A stretch of 64,000 nucleotides of DNA. Origin: Tetradesmus obliquus. Taxonomy: Eukaryota > Chlorophyta > Chlorophyceae > Sphaeropleales > Scenedesmaceae. Below, in pieces: positions 25,559 through 39,316 of the stretch. Both the position numbers and the translations under genes were made by a program. The notes beneath the pieces are model-generated. The model did not search any database. It saw nothing but the letters and a program-made list of their open reading frames with translations, and was not told the origin of the DNA. The stretch covers positions 4,594,501 to 4,658,500 of the forward strand of contig CP126203.1 of NCBI GenBank assembly GCA_030272155.1. Reading direction: 5' to 3'. Position 1 is the stretch's first letter. Each line of letters opens with the position of its first letter.

Positions 25559-26114
25559 CCATGCCAGCTACTGCTTAATAGAGCAGACCAAGCAGTGGCG
25601 AGGCAGCAGACAGCAGGTAAGGAGGAGGGCTGGTTACCTGTTGCTGCTGCGGTAAAATTTGCTTTGATTAGTATTTGACAAGATATACAAATCTCTTATA
25701 TCATAACGCACAATCGTCAGCGCTGTCAAGCAAGCACAGCCCGAGATGGCAATATCACTCACTATGTTTACATTCCTGCCTAGCTGTGCAACATTTGGTT
25801 TGTGGTGTAACTGCTCTTCAACTCAACGGTTGCGAGTATGCGGAACCGGCGGCGCTTTTGAATGCAGAAACAACGGCACTAGGAGTGTCATCTGGGTAAC
25901 ATCGGCAGCATCGTTCATGCCTTTTCTGCATGAAGGACGTTGCAGATTATGTTTTTGAGTTGCAAGTAAATGCTGAGAACGCCTGGGTCCTGTATGAGCA
26001 GGTAGCACTTGTAGTGCCATCAGCAAGCAGGGGCCTTGATCTGCCTGGCACAAACCCCATTCACTGCAAGCACGCTCAGATCACTGGCACAACATCTAGT
26101 TCCCGTATCAGGCA
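25559..26114. other. Divergent spacer, likely shared promoter region
   Basis: About 555 bases between the ATG of the mTERF-like gene (-) and the first ATG of the coiled-coil gene (+). It is less GC-rich than the neighbouring exons. It probably holds both promoters; no specific element was recognised. Confidence 0.4.
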
Positions 26115-29100
26115 ATGCAGGCGAGCAGTAAGTGCAGCTGCAGCGCAGCATGGGACGTAGGGCACAGCAGCAGCAGGCAATCTGTGCCTGCCCCCAGCTT
26201 AGCTCGCCGCAAGTGCCTGATCCTTTGCCGCAGCAGCAGCAGCAGCGGCTCAAGAAAGCAGTCACAAAACTCAAACCAGCAGCTGCTGCAGGCAGCTGAG
26301 CTTGCTGCCATCACAGCAGCAGCAGCATGCCAAGCAGCTGTGCTGGTTGGTGCGGGTGCACAGCACTGGGCTCGCTCGCAGGGCAGCACACATGCGCAAC
26401 AGCAGCAGCAACAGCAACAGCATTCTTCAGCTGTGCCTGAGGCTTTGCAGCACGCAGCTAACAGCAGCAGCTACACCCTACGCCTGCAGCAGCAGCAGCA
26501 GCAACACACACTGCAGCAGCAGCAGCTGCCGCTTGCAGGATGGGCGGCTGCCGGGCCTGTGGTGGGTCAGGTGCAGAGCGCTGCGCTGCTGGTGGCGCTG
26601 ATGGCTGGCGTGGCACTGCGGCAGCTGCAGCGATCCAGGTGAGCATTGTTATGCATTGCCGGGTAGTGAGCGGCAGTCAGCGTTGCGGCAGCTGCAGCGA
26701 TCCAGGTGAGGCACATTCACATCGAAACTGGCAGCACAATTTGTGTAAGCATTGCCGGGTAGTGAGCGCAGCAGGCGCTGCGGCAGCTGCAGCGGTCCAG
26801 GTAAGCGCATCACACGTTGACACTGGCAGCACCTTCGTGTATGCATGTTGCCGGGTAGTGAGGTCAGTGGGCGCTGCGGCAGCTGCAGCGATCCAGGTAA
26901 GTGCTGTCATTGGCAGCACATTGCTGAGATTACAGTCAGTTGCATGCAAGCAGGCTATTGTGCATTCACTGTGCGCTGCTGATGGCTGGCGTTGCGCTGC
27001 GGCAGCTGCAGCGATCCAGGTGAGCACTGTCACTGGCAGCACACCATTGAGATTACAGTCAGTTGCATGCAAGCAGGCTGTTGTGCATTCACTGGGCGCT
27101 GCTGGTGGCACTGATGGCTGCGTGGCTCTGCGGCAGCTGCAGCGATCCAGGTAAGCGCTGTCAGTGGCAGCACCTTGTTGAGATCACAGTCAGCTGCATG
27201 CAAGCAGGCATTTGTGCATTTACTGTGCAAACTGGTCAACAGTACTGCATACAAGTACAAGTGCTTAGCACATCAGGCAGGGGCATCTCGTGCCCAGCGG
27301 CCATGGGAAGTAAAGCCTGCGTCAGTGCATGCGCCATCGCTCATGTCACTGGATGCCGGCGGCAGCAGCACCAGCAGCAGCAACAGCAGCAGCAGGCTGC
27401 GTAGTACTCGCAGCTGCTTCCTGCTCCCAGTTGATTTACATGCAGCCTTAGCACATCATCCGACACTCCCCCTGCAGCAGCACGACCATTGAACAGCATT
27501 GAGCAGCATCTGTCCGCCGCCAACGCCACACACATGTCTCTTCTCAGACTGCTGCGTGCTGTCTTGCTGCATAGCCTGCAGCCTGCTGCTGTCCTCGTGC
27601 TGTACAACTCAGTCCAATGCTGCTGCCGCGTGCTGCTTCCATTGCACACTTTCAATTGTTGCAGCCTGCTGCTGCCGTCCAGCAACCCTTCTGCTGACGC
27701 AGCAGCATTATCAGCCAACTGCGTTGAAGTACCTCCCACACCACATGTACCTGCTCTGCTGCGTGCTTGTTGCTTGCAGCCTGCTGCTGCCGTCCGGCAA
27801 CCCCTCGGCTGATGCAGCAGCGCGGCTGGTGGCGCTCGAGTTTGCGGCGCAGCAGCAGGCGGGCCAGCTCACCACGGCAACGCGGCAGCTGGACAAGCTG
27901 CAGGCGCGGGTGAGGCTTTAGGTATTAGGGATCCAGGGGTGTTGGTGTGGGCTTGAGGCGGGTTGTCCATCGTGTTGCTCAGCAGCAGGCAGGTCAGCTC
28001 ATCACAGCAGCACGGCAGCTGGACAAGCTGCAGGCGCGGGTGAGGCTTAGGGAGTTGAAGGATGTGAGATAGGGGTGTTGGTGTTTTTTCGAGGCGAATT
28101 ATTTTTTATGATGTGCACACTACTGTGCACACTACCGTGATCCACTGCTGCTGCTGTGCTGCTGCCTGCTTCCCCTGCACTGCCCTGCCTGCAGGTGCGG
28201 CTGTCCACCTCTTGACCTGAAAGTCCCACTGCGTGCATGCCATGATGTGCACACTACCCTCCACTGAAGCTGTTGCTGCTGCTGCTTGCCACCTGCACTG
28301 CGCTGCCTGCAGGTGCGGCTGTCCACATCTGACCTGAAAGCCCCGCTGTGTGCATGACATAATTTGCACACTACCCTCCACTGAAGCTGTTGCTGCTGCT
28401 GCTTGCCACCTGCACTGCCCTGCAGGTGCGGCTGTCCACTTCAGACCTGAGAGCGCCGCTGCGCGCAGCACAGAGCAGCTCTGGAGCAGCAGCGGCAGCA
28501 GCAGCAAAGCTGGCGGAGCAGCAGGCTGCGCTGCAGCAGCAGCTGGACGGCTGCCAGCAGCTAATCGGCGCGCTGCAGGCAGTAGCTGCAAAGCAGTTCA
28601 TGGTGGGCAACAGGAGGAGGGGCGTAGTGCTGTGTGAAAAGGGGGACTGCAGCTGGCAAACGCAAACAGATCAATGCATTGATATGCCTTGCTTTACTGG
28701 TTGCACAGCATGACTGGCGTGCTGCAAGCAGTGGCTGCAGAGCAGTTCCAGGTGGGCAGGAGGAGGAGGGGCATAGTGCTGTGTCAGGAAATGGGGGTTG
28801 CAGGTCTGCAAAGAAAACAGCGGGCAATGCTTTAATTTGTCAACGCACAGCAGGTATGCTCAGCTGCTTGACTTTGCCGCGCTGCAGCAGTCTGCAGGCA
28901 CTTTGACACATCTTGTTGACGTGGAACGCCTGCCTCACATGGCAGGTTCAACAGCACGTGCATTTTGTGCATGGCTCTGCAACATGCTGGCTAGCTAGTA
29001 CCACATCCCACATCGCATAAGCCGAAGGTGCTGGCCACTTACAATGACACCCTCGCACTGCTGCTGCTGCTGCTGCTGCTGCTGGTTAGGTGTCTGCCGA

Positions 29101-29428
29101 TGCTCTGCAGCAGCTCAAGGCAGGCCAGGCGCAGCTCAGCAGCAGCACCAGCACGGCACTGCAGGAGCTGAGGCAGCAGCAGCACGCGCTGCAGCAAGCA
29201 CTGGAGCAGCAGCAGCGGCAGGTGCATGCTTTGCAGCGCGCTGGGGGGTTGCAGCAGCATGCAGGAGAGGCCGGTAGCAGCAGCAGCAGTGGTTTGAGCA
29301 GCAATGGAGAGCTGCATGGCAGCAGCAGCAGCAGCAGCGGCAGTAGCAGCAGCAGCTTGCAGACAGAATTGCCTCCAGACCCTTGGAGTGGCACGCAGCA
29401 AGATTCGCCAGTGGCAAGCAGCGTTTGA
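26115..29428 (+). CDS. Coiled-coil Gln/Ala-rich protein, unknown function
   Basis: Four exons, 26115-26638, 27780-27909, 28426-28602 and 29090-29428, join in phase to 389 residues. Exon A is Ser/Gln-rich and ends in a hydrophobic helix (AALLVALMAGVALRQLQR), which could be a single membrane segment. Exons B to D encode long amphipathic helices rich in Gln, Leu and Ala (such as LTTATRQLDKLQAR and LAEQQAALQQQLDG), a likely coiled coil, then a Ser-rich tail. I do not recognise the family. Every intron carries copies of the neighbouring exon edges, so which donor or acceptor is used cannot be settled from sequence; I chose the copies that keep phase and lack early stops. The start at 26115 is the first ATG of the open frame; exons further upstream are possible. 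A plus-strand TGTAA at 29477-29481, 49 bases past the stop, fits a poly(A) signal. Confidence 0.55.
26616..27155 (+). repeat. Six copies of the exon A donor edge
   Basis: The motif GCGGCAGCTGCAGCGATCCAG followed by GTGAG or GTAAG (one copy has GGTCCAG) occurs at about 26618, 26682, 26781, 26874, 26997 and 27129. Spacing is irregular, about 60-130 bases. Between the later copies an intron block with GCATGCAAGCAGGC is also repeated. Every copy keeps a usable donor. Confidence 0.9.
27661..28050 (+). repeat. Exon B edges copied on both sides
   Basis: The exon B acceptor edge (true at about 27770-27815) has a copy at about 27661-27707 and a weaker one near 27570. The donor edge (true 27850-27915) has a copy at about 27983-28050 that keeps GACAAGCTGCAGGCGCGG and the GTGAGG donor. 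Confidence 0.85.
28185..28800 (+). repeat. Exon C edges copied on both sides
   Basis: The acceptor edge starting GTGCGGCTGTCCAC occurs at about 28195 and 28315 before the true one at 28426. Read as exons, the first copy meets TGA after six codons and the second after fourteen. The donor edge (28570-28650) is repeated at about 28705-28800, with GTGGGC retained. Confidence 0.9.
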
Positions 29429-31216
<1,788 letters not shown>

Positions 31217-33850
31217 TGCTGTCAAGGCGGTGGTTTGCATAAAGCGTGCTATTTACGAAGTTGGCTGCTGTTATGTACGCTTCCCTGCAGTTATAAAGTA
31301 CAGCGGTATCAAACACAGCAGCAACGAAGCAGCAGCAGAAGTTGATAGCTGATGTATGCAGCAGCACGGCTGCCCACATGATGCCAGATGCGCTGCTGCT
31401 GCTGCTGCTGCTGCTGCGTACAGCAGCGGCCAGAGAGACGCCAGCAGCCCTGCCAGCTGCAAATTCAGCAGACAACAACCTGTGATGCACCCCAAACAGA
31501 ACAGGTATTGCGCTTCGGCAGGGACATCAAGCAGCAGAAACGGCAGCACAGTACAGCACATGGCTTTCGCAGCTGATTGTTGATCTTGTAAGCAGATGCC
31601 TGAGTGGCTGGTTGCTGGTTCAGGACCAGTGCGGCTGGTGATCTGGTGATTACAATGCACTCGACGTGGCTGCTCCTGAGAACTCGTCAGGGCATGCTTG
31701 CTGTGCATGTGCTATGCCATCTGGCAGAACTGTCGGCATCATTTGATGATCAAAGAGGTGGTTTGACGTTTGTGACCAGCCAGTGAGATGGGTCTCCCTT
31801 GGTAACCACAACAAAAGAGGTGGTTTGCACAACGCTGCATTGTTAACGCGACGCTGGTAGCTTGTTGCATCATGCGCACACGGCTATAGGTCCGTTGCTT
31901 CAACACATGGCCCGGGTGCAGAGTTTGCTGTTCGGAAAGCATTGTTCCATCACCAGTCGCCAGCTTGATGTTGTGCTGCCTCTGGCGCTGTGCCATTCCC
32001 ATGTTCAATGCACAGCTTCATTCGCCTGCCGCCAGTGGCAGCTCCACACGGCTCAGCATACAGCTGCAGCACTGCAGCTGACCAGTGGCTGAATGTCTGC
32101 AGCACCATCATTGCCCTGGCATGGCTGGTTGGCTGCCTGGCATGTATGCACCTGTTTGCATGCATCCACAAATTTGGAGGCAGGGTGTGCTACCCTGGCG
32201 TCACAAAAACCTGTTGTTACAACCGTACTAGTGGGAGTTTTGTTACTTGTCAGGCGAGGCCTGCTTGCATGCATCCAAATGTCATCAATGTTTCAGCATC
32301 CGTTTTTCTGCACCCACACATGTGCTGGGGGATTGGGTGATGGTATACAGCCGCAGCCCGTGCTTGTTATGGGCGGGCAGATGTCGCCAGGTGTTGCAGT
32401 GGCTGCAGCCTGTAGCGCTGAATGTTCTGCATTCACGATGGCAGGGGATGAGTGCCGTGTGCCTCAGCGCTGTAACTCAAACATATGACTTGCTGGATAG
32501 CCGTGCGTGTTCCGTTACCTTGTGGCATCTGCTGACCACACAATCTGCAAGCGCTCACACACAGCGCCAGCATCTACATACACAGTACGTGGCACAGCAT
32601 CCCATCATGTTTCCAGTAAAACCTCATGACTCGCAACTGGGCATCTCCGAACCCGCTTCTGTAGCTGTTACGCTGACTCAGCTTGACACAGGCATGACAA
32701 CACAACAGCCGCAGGGTCTAGCCCCTCAGTCCAACTCACATTTTTGCAGGAACGCACACAATGCGCCACCACTGACCTATCTAGGTTGCACACGCTGTTG
32801 TTGTCGCAGTTCACACTTCAAAGCATACTTCCCTTCCAAAACTGCAAAATGCTTGACAGATGGTGCGGCCATCTTGCGAGGCAAACATGCGCACACCTGC
32901 AGCTACCACCACCAACCGACAAACTCACTGCTTTATTCAGCAGCCTGATGGCCTTTTAAATCCTCCCAAAGTCCACACGCACCTAGAGACAAGCCGTACC
33001 AACAGCTTTTTGGAGTCGAACCCTAACCAACCTGGGGCGCTGCTGAACCCGGCATGGCTTGGACCTGGCTGCTGCGCACAGGCTGTTGCCAGTCCCAGGA
33101 GGCACTGCACGCACATCCACGTTGCAATAAACTGGAGGCCACCAGCAAATTGCTGGCAGCACCCTTCCACAAGCCAAACATGCAAGCAGCTGCTGTCAAA
33201 CAAATATATCAACACCTGGTGCTTTCCTGCACAAACAGCAATGCACTGATCATGCGTGATGCGGTTCTGGGCGCTCCTTGCTAGGAGGCCACTGAAAGAT
33301 ACTCGCAGGGTGCCAATGCGCTACACAATGAGATGAGTAGCCCGGCTGCAATTGAATTGACGAGGCCGTGTTGTATTTTGCTGACCTGCTAACCAGCAGC
33401 TTTCGCAATGCTGAGCAAGCGTGTTCCGGGGTTGCCACAGCACATCACGTCTAAGTGTAGGCGGCGTCAGCAACATATTGTGTTCTCTTCAAGTCCAGCA
33501 CACTGTCTACTACTGCATGCGCAGTGCACGTAAAGCTCCACCCATCTACTACACCTAATTTCTGCAGCGCGGGATGCTACTAGCAGCGCTGGTGACCAGC
33601 AGACCACATGCAACTTTTGTACACTGGCAGTCAGTACCGGCGGTACCGCCGCAATGTACACATGCACACAAAACAAAGACCGACAATGCTGAACCAGCAT
33701 CCAGTGCACACACTGAGCAAAAGTGCAATTGATGCACTTGATGCTGTATGGTGCTGCTGACAGCAGCTTGCAGCGACAGCAGCGCCTTGCAAGCATTGCT
33801 GCTGCATTCGTGGACAAAGTCTTTACTTCACAGCGATTTTGCACCTAGGC
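31217..33850. other. Gene-less stretch
   Basis: About 2.6 kb with only short open frames, none with a domain or splice support. A short repeated word (AGAGGTGGTTTG) lies near 31755 and 31815. No RNA gene or mobile element was recognised. Confidence 0.4.
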
Positions 33851-35189
33851 CTAGCCATCTGCACATGTCGCCTGCAGGATAGCCGCAGCGATGCCGTAGC
33901 GGGCCCTGGCTGCCTTCCTCACTTGCTTCTTTGCCTCTGGGATCCTGCTGCTGGGCACTCCCTGCCAGCTGCCGGCTGTGTTGCTGTGGCAGTTGGACAC
34001 TACACTCTGGTTGTTGCTTGCTGGGCCTGTAGCAGAGTATGTGGCCAGGAGCTTGCTGCTGTCAGGACCCTCAGGTACTGGCTCACTCACAATGGTAACC
34101 TGCAGGGTTGCAGCAGCAGCAGCAGCATTCGGGCAGTTGTTGAAGCAACAGCTTGACAAGGGCGGACAAAGCAGCAGTGTACTGCTGAGACAAATGAGAG
34201 CGCCTGTAGGCAACACAATCCTCCCTGCAGCTCAGTGACCATCCCAAACTGGGTGTGAGCCTGCTGCTTTGCAGATTCCCAGGGCATGGCGGCTGCAGCT
34301 ACTGTTACGCAAGGAAGCAGCCAGCCTGGCGTGGCTCACCTCAGGCTGGCCTACTGGCACACTCTGGCGCTGGCAGGACGCATGTAAACACTGGCAGTAC
34401 CGCCCCAACTCGCCTGGTGTAGCTCACCTGGCCTGCTGGCACACTCTGGCGCTGAAAGGACGCATGTAATCACTGGCAGTACCGTGTACCGCCCCTACTC
34501 GCCTGGTGTGGCTCACCTGGCCCACTGGCACTTTGAACACGTGCTGCGCCAGAGCAGCTTTCAAGGTGTCGCCAGCGGCTTGTGTGCCTGGCACAGGATC
34601 AGACACCCGCCTGCACAGCACAGCACAGCCACACATTAGCATGTGACCATGCCCTGATTTGTGCCCTGTACTGAAGTTCATGTGGCAACATTGGATGAGC
34701 CATTCGTCTAGCAGTGGCCACATGAGCATGCTCGCTAGCCACAAATGTTTGCAACATTTGGCCTGAAATCCGCTGCTTGAAATGACTAAAGCAGTGACTC
34801 AGCTCATGCTTACTGGCTGTATACGACACAGCAGAGCACAAACAGCACTGAAGAGGGGCTTGCTGTACAGGCTGTACAGCCGTGCTGCTAGAAGGGAGTA
34901 CCGCTGCCAGCATGCTGCAGTGGGCTCCGGCAGTGTTCCACTAAACAAATCAGTTGTATGTATACACTTGCTCCAGCTGTAGTACCAGTGTTGCGCTGTC
35001 ACTAGTACCAGCAGGGGCAGCCGCTGCTGCTTGAAGTCGGCGCCCCGTGCTGCCCACATTCAGCTGAGATGATGATGGTACTGCTGCTGCTGCTCTAACA
35101 ATCAGATCAGCAGAGGAAGGTACTGCTGCAAGGAGAAAGTACCAACCGACACCGAGTGCCAGCAGAGCAGCTGTAGAGCGCCTATGCAT
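33851..35189 (-). CDS. Small secreted protein, cluster member 1 (divergent)
   Basis: Exons 35189-34972, 34610-34517 and 34099-33851 give 186 residues. The N-terminus is a clear signal peptide (MHRRSTAALLALGVGWYFLL). Exon 1 ends in frame only if a GC-AG intron is used (donor GA|GCAAGT at 34971). The GT three bases further on gives the wrong phase for exon 2. Exon 2 encodes the helix ALAQHVFKVPVGQ shared with the other three cluster genes. Exon 3 encodes VTIVSEPVPEG, then ATYSATGPASNNQSVVSNC, matching the VTFRAVGPTTN block of the others, and a final Cys. The protein is the most diverged member of an otherwise unrecognised secreted family. The same exon count, intron positions and phases (2, 0) in all four genes strongly support the model. 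Confidence 0.65.
34335..34530 (-). repeat. Three copies of exon 2 donor edge (cluster gene 1)
   Basis: A unit of about 85-90 bases with the donor edge of exon 2 occurs at about 34340, 34425 and the true 34505. Each has CCTGG then CTCACCT on the plus strand, meaning a GTGAG donor on the minus strand, and shares the flank ACTGGCAGTACCG. Confidence 0.85.
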
Positions 35190-36707
35190 AGTTGAGTTCA
35201 AGAAATGGGCTTGCTGTGCTCCAGACAGGTCAAGGCCTTGGCCCTAGAGTGGCCGTGTGCCGAAGTGACAGAGTCCACTGGATTGAGTTACAGGCATGAA
35301 CATGGTGATTCACTTGCGAAATTTTATGTCGGTTCATGGTGTCGGGTGAGCTGTGTTGTAGGAAGAGCGGCATCCTCCGCACCTGCACGTGATCCGACAT
35401 TGGACAGAACGCCGTACAATCTGGCAGACACACGAGGCCGCACTAAGATTAAAGGATGTAAATTGGCGTCGCATCTGCACGCCAGATCACAGCACCATGT
35501 GCTGCAGCTCTGGTGTAGTGTGTGCAGCTGCAAGATACTGCTGCTGCCATGCCATAGCTATAGCTACAGCCGTAGCTACGGCTGTAGCAAAACATGCCAT
35601 AGCTACGGCTGTAGCAAGACATGCCATAGCTACGGCTGTAGCAAGACATGCACTTCGTCTCTAGTTGTTTGTAGCAGACAAACTTAGCTCAGTGATCTGG
35701 CGCATGGTGATGTACGAACAGGAACCATTGAGAGCCTGCACTGTCACTATAACACTCAGCGCTCAGCTGTTGGCAATGAGCATAACGTGTAGGGCCCTAG
35801 AAAGGGGGTAACATGACAACTCATGATGCTAAGCTGTCCCAGTAACTAGCAAACGATGGCTTGCGTTCGCGACACCAGTCATGTTGGAAGAGATGTGCTC
35901 CCTTTACACGCCGAAGCCCCTCTGCCCAAGAACATCATGTTACAAAACTTATTCACCCGTCTGAAAAAGAGCGTAGACAGTGGGAAAACTTCAAGCCGAG
36001 GATGGTCAAACAACTATTGAATCAATTCCTATATTGCTCGGGTACGTTGCAATGCCGTCGCCCAAGGCAGCGCTGCCAGATTCATCCTTGACAGGACACA
36101 GCGCAATGCCATCCAGCAGCTGTAGTGCATTGTGTATGACGTGTTTATGACGTGATGGCACAAGCACAGCAGTTCGAAACCCGACTTCAATGGCTTTGCT
36201 GCTGCGGCTTATGGCATATCAAGGGAACAGCAATGGCACACATGCGCAAAAACATTGCAGCCTGGTACGCCGTTCCTGGCATGATAACAAAGCACTGCAA
36301 TTGACCCATTTGCAAATTTGCGTATCCAACCTGACACACTGCTGTGATCAAGCAATACAGCTGGCATGCAGCACAAGTTGACAAAATTACCACCATGCAA
36401 CAACACGTGACTGGTGTGCCTCGCTTTTCTCCACAAGGCCATTAAAATGCCCCAAGCGCAAAGACATTAAGGAACAGCACGCTCAATGGTGCCACCCTAC
36501 TTTAGATTGGCAGTGCTTGCACTGGCATTGGCACGGGCTGCAACATCAGCACTAACCTGCACCTACCCCGTGCATCATCGAAGCGCACTGGTTGCAACGA
36601 CAGCAGAGTGCGTGCAAACATGCAGCAACAGCGTGCATTTCAGCCTGACATGGTGCCGGGCTGTGCGGTCCACGGCGCAACCACCAGTCAGCCAACTTTC
36701 GCCAAGC
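35190..36707. other. Spacer between cluster genes 1 and 2
   Basis: Holds the promoter side of gene 1 and the 3' flank of gene 2, plus the minisatellite at 35551-35649. The part at 35860-36060 is less GC-rich and has a short open frame with a Lys/Arg-rich segment (PSEKERRQWENFKPRM), which I do not recognise. Confidence 0.4.
35551..35649 (+). repeat. Palindrome-rich 27-base minisatellite
   Basis: Two identical 27-base units (35596-35622 and 35623-35649) follow a longer, partly doubled first unit (35551-35595). Each contains CCATAGCTACGGCTGTAGC. The first unit also holds the perfect palindrome GCCGTAGCTACGGC. The unit could fold as a hairpin in single strands. Confidence 0.9.
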
Positions 36708-37799
36708 TTATGCGCAGGTGGCCTTCTGAATCTCAACGGCATCGTTCGGCCACCAGGTGTCAGTGGCTTTCTTGACCTCATTCTCAGCCACGCTGTTGCG
36801 TAGGCCCAGCGCCCTGGACGCAGTGTTAGCCTTGCAGTTAGCCAGCACGCTCTGCTTGTTGGTGGTGGGGCCCACGGCGCGGAAGGTCACCACAGACTGG
36901 CTGCGCAGGGTGCCACTCTGGTCCAGGCCGCTCACGACAGATACCTGCAGCATGTCATGCCATGGCTCAGCTGAGTGAGGTGCCACCAGTGCGGCACACT
37001 GTGTTTGGCGGTACCGCCGCTGCCACGTGTGCAGCACGCTTGAAGCAAGCATGGTTGTTGGCGTAGCTTGAGCTGGCGCTGCTGCTGGAGACGGCTGTTG
37101 AGCACCGCTGCGCTCATGCATGGGAACTTGCATACTAATCGGTCACAGCATGCTGCTGCCTACTGATCAGTAGCCTGTTACAACAGGCCGTCCTAGTCGC
37201 CACTCTGTTGACCGGGGCAAGCGCTTGCACAATTGGGTCGCATTTGTGCCGCAACTGCAGTGCAGCAGCATCGCACTCCTCGTACCTGGCTGGCAGGCAC
37301 CAGGAACACATTCTTAGCCAGGGCATCAATGACCTTCTGGCGCTTGGCGCCATCAAGCACAGCACCCTTGCTGCATCGGCGAAAAGGCAGCGGCGGTAGC
37401 AGTAGCAGCAGGCACAGACTGAACTTGATGGATGAACCATCGCCGCAGTTGAGCATTTGCAGCTGTGGTCAGCAGGTGTGTTCTGTGCCACAGAAACAGC
37501 TGTAAATGCTCAACTTCCGGTGGCCAGTCAGAGCAATGGATGCACTCGTTGCTGTACAGGTGGTGTCCTGCTGTCTACATTCTGACTGTTGACAGCTCGT
37601 GCTGTGGGAGCACTCACCGGTTGTCAGATTGCAGCGTCAGGGTTGCAGTATTGCCTGCAGCATTGGCTGCAGTGTTGGGCGGGGTAGCGGGCTGGGCAGC
37701 GGCAGTGGCTCTGGGTTGGGCAGTGGCCTGGGCCTGGGCTTGCAGTGCCATGCACAGCAGCAGCAAGCCTGCCAGGGCGCAACCCTTCAGGGACAGCAT
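36708..37799 (-). CDS. Small secreted protein, cluster member 2
   Basis: Exons 37799-37618, 37370-37286 and 36944-36708 give 167 residues; phases close. It starts with the signal peptide MLSLKGCALAGLLLLC, ending in an Ala-Gln-rich cleavage region (QAQAQA), so the product is probably secreted or placed in the cell wall or endomembrane system. A Thr/Ala/Pro-rich spacer follows, then the exon 2 block VLDGAKRQKVIDALAKNVFLV, and the exon 3 block with VVSGLDQSGTLRSQSVVTF, GPTTNKQSVLANC and the end TWWPNDAVEIQKATC. Two Cys remain in the mature C-terminal part and could form a disulphide. No known family was recognised. It lies tandem with three relatives in the same orientation. Confidence 0.8.
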
Positions 37800-39316
37800 C
37801 TTGAGGTATCTTGAGGTGGTCGGAAGAGAGCAGAGGCAGATTACTGTCTGTCCTGCAAGCAGCATGTAGGAAAGATTGGGGCAGCACGTACAGACAGTGG
37901 TCAGTGCGCATGCCTTGGCGTGCATACATGAAGGAGTTGCTTATATGTATAAATGCACAAGGTGCTGTGCCCCAGCTGCATCTGCTGGGACTCTGCATTG
38001 AATTATGTTCATGTGCATGTTTTTATTTTCTGGCTGCTGCTGCTGCTGGCTAGCAGTACTAGCAGTGCTGCTATTGCAGTTGCTGCCAACCCTTACCAGC
38101 TTTCGGCTTGGGAGCGATGTGAAAACTTGACCGAGGAGCTACGAAGACTTCTAAAGAGAGACTCCGCCTTATAACGCAGGCATCAGCTGCAGAAGCTGAA
38201 TCAGCTTCATTCGACGGAAGCATCTGTGTGCATCTGTAACTGCCTATCCTTGGACCAGGGAACTGCCTGCCACGCCGACTTCAGCACAGGGCGGAATACC
38301 TGACGTGAGTTCGTACTCTGATTATATGTGCGTTGGTTACCGAGCGGGGCTATGCTATCCTTCTTCGTAGACAAGGCGCACCCTGAACAGCATGCGTGCC
38401 AGGTACGGTGTACATACGGCCCGTACTCTGGTGTCACCAGACCAGCCGCATCTCAAATGATCAGCACGATGCAACAAGTAACCTGCAGAGCTGTACTCTT
38501 TGAGTTGTATCTTTCAAGGCATCCTTAACTGTCACATGCAGGTCTGCATGAACTCGCCGGCAGTACTGCTGGCATAGACTGCTAGCCTTTGTACAGGCTG
38601 CTGTAAAATGCTGCCAGTGCATTGCATGGCTGCAGCTGCCTCCTGCACCTGACGAGCAGCTTTATACCTCAAAACGTTTCTGCGGTTGCTACGTACTTGT
38701 ATTGCCCTGCCTGACCAGCATTTCACAAGCCACATTCAGTACTGTAGCCTTCACAGTGCACAGGCAGCGGTAGCCTTAGCTCATGCCATTGCAGCACCAA
38801 CTGGAGGAAGTTGAAGGATTGAAGGATGGAACACTGCTCTGTCACCACAGCCATTGCACAGACAGCGCATTGTGCCTGTTTTATCACAACTGAACAACTT
38901 TGAAAGCCCGATGTTATTTGCCAATGGCGCGCCCAGGACGCAATGCCACCAACATGATCAGCAAAACGCAACCAGCTATGCATGTATTGTACAATGACGA
39001 TTTTTAGAACAAGCCAGGATCCCAAAGGACGCTGGTTATGCACAGCTGCGCACCCTGCATTGTGTATGTATTTGTGTAATCCCCATGTATCATACTCTCA
39101 GAAAAGCGCCTACATGCTGTACATTGCCTCAGGCTGCCACGTTGCGGCAGCAGCACACACAGCCTACACCACCTCACAACCCTTCTCGCTATCACTATGT
39201 GAGTATGCCTCATGCTGCATGGTGCTTGTATAGTTTGCCTGCATGCACACTGTAACTCTTTATAACCTGCAGCCCAAGCCGCATCAGGGCTGCAATTACA
39301 AAACCTTTCAAGCACC
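37800..39316. other. Spacer between cluster genes 2 and 3
   Basis: Contains a block at about 38165-38310 that is clearly repeated upstream of gene 3 (about 40895-41045), at nearly the same distance from each start. The rest shows no gene. Near 39090-39190 a sequence with GCAGCACACACAGCC resembles flanks at 41660-41740 and 41980-42050, so 3' flanks are also duplicated. Confidence 0.5.

Noticed and set aside
33005..33030. GGTTCGACTCC-like word on the minus strand suggesting a tRNA T-loop
   Set aside because: The flanking bases cannot form the T stem and no acceptor or anticodon arms are found.
34968..35189. Exon 1 of cluster gene 1 ending at the GT donor at 34967
   Set aside because: It gives phase 0 while exon 2 requires phase 2; the GC donor at 34971 fits instead.
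36170..36185. GTTCGAAACC word resembling a tRNA B box
   Set aside because: No matching A box or cloverleaf could be drawn upstream.
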